The notes beneath the pieces were generated by a model. It did not search any database. It saw nothing but the letters and a program-made list of their open reading frames with translations, and was not told the DNA's origin. A DNA stretch of 64,000 nucleotides from CAYJNO01 sp964371715 (lineage in GTDB: Bacteria > Bacillota_I > Bacilli_A > Erysipelotrichales > Erysipelotrichaceae): contig CAYJNO010000003.1 in NCBI GenBank assembly GCA_964371715.1, positions 29,529 to 93,528 on the forward strand. Direction: 5' to 3'. The position numbers and the translations under genes are program-made. The first letter of the stretch is position 1; every line of letters begins with the position of its first letter. Positions 63,068-64,000 of the stretch are shown in pieces.

Positions 63068-63946
63068 ATGATTAGAAATGAAAGAAGTGCAGATATTGCT
63101 TTAATAATAACTGCAATTGTATGGGGTAGTGGATTTATTGCAACAGAATATGCAATTAAAACAGGAGCTAGTACCTTAATGATATTATCAATGCGTTTTA
63201 TCTTTGCAAGTATTGTCCTAAAAATTGTATGGTCAAAACATTTAAAAAGTATTAGTAAGGAAACATTAAAAGTTGGATGCATTGCTGGATTACTATTATT
63301 CTTTGGCTTTTTCTTACAGACATTTGGTCAATCAATGACAAGTGTATCAAATAGTTCATTTATTACTGCCACAAATGTAGTTATGGTTCCATTTGTCGTT
63401 TGGATATTTACTAAAAAAAGTCCACAATTAAAATTCTTTATCTTAGGTTTTACAGCTTTACTTGGTACATCAATTCTAAGTGTTAATCCTGCACAATCTA
63501 CCTCACTTAATATTGGTGACATATTAATGTTATTATCGGCATTATGCTTTGCAGTACATATTGCTTATCTTGGAATATATGCAAAAAATCATGATAGTAA
63601 ACAATTAACATTTTTACAACTAAGCATCGCAGGTATTCTTGCCTTAATTTGTTTATTAGCCTTTGATACAAAAAACATTGATGTAAATATTGCTATTAAA
63701 GCTATTCCATATACTTTATATCTAGCTATATTCTCAAGTTGCTTTTGTTATTATATGCAAACAAAAGCACAACAATATACTTCACCATCTAAAGCTGCAA
63801 TCATCTTATGTACTGAAGGCTTATTTGGAAGCATATTCGCTGTATTATTAGGACTTGATACTTTAACAGCATCTTTAGTAATTGGTGGCAGTATCATCTT
63901 TATATCTGTTATTACATCAGAAATAGACTTTAAAAGAATAAATTAA
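63068..63946 (+). CDS. EamA/DMT-family transporter
   Basis: About 292 aa with ten membrane helices in two five-helix EamA repeats. Helix 1 has ITAIVWGSGFIATEYAIKTG and the second repeat includes SPSKAAIILCTEGLFGSIFA, typical of drug/metabolite exporters. The ATG at 63068 follows GAGGAG by 7 nt; an upstream TTG at 63053 would place that site in the gene. The substrate is unknown; amino acids or metabolites are possible. Confidence 0.87.
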   Translation: MIRNERSADIALIITAIVWGSGFIATEYAIKTGASTLMILSMRFIFASIVLKIVWSKHLKSISKETLKVGCIAGLLLFFGFFLQTFGQSMTSVSNSSFITATNVVMVPFVVWIFTKKSPQLKFFILGFTALLGTSILSVNPAQSTSLNIGDILMLLSALCFAVHIAYLGIYAKNHDSKQLTFLQLSIAGILALICLLAFDTKNIDVNIAIKAIPYTLYLAIFSSCFCYYMQTKAQQYTSPSKAAIILCTEGLFGSIFAVLLGLDTLTASLVIGGSIIFISVITSEIDFKRIN

Positions 63947-63949
63947 TTT

Positions 63950-64000
63950 TTATTCTTTTTTATTACTTTTATCTTCCATATAACCAGCAGTAAAAATCGC
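63950..64000 (-). CDS. C-terminal end of an unidentified gene (cut by window edge)
   Basis: Sixteen codons ending AIFTAGYMEDKSNKKE and TAA can be read on the minus strand to the window edge. The lysine-rich end is plausible for a real protein, and it would be convergent with the transporter, with a 3-nt gap. Too short to identify. Confidence 0.35.
   Translation of the reverse strand, partial: AIFTAGYMEDKSNKKE

Noticed and set aside
63025..63282. Minus-strand frame over the start of the EamA gene
   Set aside because: Shadow of the hydrophobic first helices of the transporter, with no ribosome binding site.

Overview
The window is AT-rich DNA from a low-GC Firmicute. The standard code is used: several genes end in TGA, for example the Y-family polymerase and the TrmH-type methyltransferase. 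An anaerobic, gut-type Erysipelotrichia-like organism is the best fit. The reasons are the low GC, a glycyl-radical enzyme pair, an oxygen-sensitive two-subunit fumarase, a 2[4Fe-4S] ferredoxin, surface proteins with Listeria-Bacteroides repeats, and a scattered Bacillus-like core gene order. The genus cannot be fixed from sequence alone. Most genes lie on the minus strand. There is no prophage, insertion sequence, CRISPR array or rRNA; the only tRNA is tRNA-His at 62.9 kb.

Layout. 0-2.3 kb: the start of an SSB-like gene and a GHKL/LytTR two-component system. 2.5-5.0 kb: a YmfH/YmfF M16 peptidase pair. 5.1-9.9 kb: a nucleoside-type ABC transporter (BMP lipoprotein, ATPase, two permeases), divergent from a YjjI glycyl-radical enzyme and its YjjW activase (10.1-12.4 kb). 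12.5-15.0 kb: malic enzyme and both fumarase subunits. 15.1-20.6 kb: a giant surface protein. 21.0-29.1 kb: FtsK/SpoIIIE, a degenerate RNase J, MiaB, ferredoxin, YmdB and RNase Y. 29.3-31.5 kb: pyroglutamyl peptidase with a DUF979/DUF969 membrane pair. 31.7-35.0 kb: an orphan antitoxin-like gene, a methyltransferase, RecA and PgsA. 35.1-39.5 kb: a c-di-GMP phosphodiesterase/diguanylate cyclase pair. 39.6-42.8 kb: YolD-like protein, Y-family polymerase, D-2-hydroxyacid dehydrogenase and DUF1801.

42.9-46.7 kb is the main plus-strand block: a GT-C-like membrane protein followed by a second LytTR/GHKL system. 46.7-52.3 kb: a large polytopic membrane protein, a VOC protein, chorismate mutase, a Crp/Fnr regulator and RuvBA. 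52.7-54.9 kb: ObgE, L27, the L27-processing protease Prp and L21, with a likely L21 leader. 55-64 kb: AlkD-like protein, D,D-carboxypeptidase, a PTPS-fold protein with a PerR/Fur-like regulator behind a 31-nt palindrome, a DUF4358 lipoprotein, a hydrolase, an RNA methyltransferase, a large protein with an HPr-kinase-type P-loop, a YgjP-like metallopeptidase, tRNA-His and an EamA transporter.

Much of the window is a rearranged version of the B. subtilis rnjB-spoIIIE-nup-ymfFH-pgsA-recA-rny-ymdB-miaB neighbourhood. The most interesting local points are: (1) nucleoside uptake genes sharing a promoter region with YjjI/YjjW, a pair that lies beside the deo genes in E. coli; (2) the HPr-kinase/PEPCK-like P-loop protein of unknown role; (3) a PTPS-fold protein lacking the QueD cysteine, co-transcribed with a PerR-like regulator; and (4) an RNase J paralogue that has lost most of its metal ligands. 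Several starts were moved inward because a strong Shine-Dalgarno sequence lies inside the longest possible reading frame.
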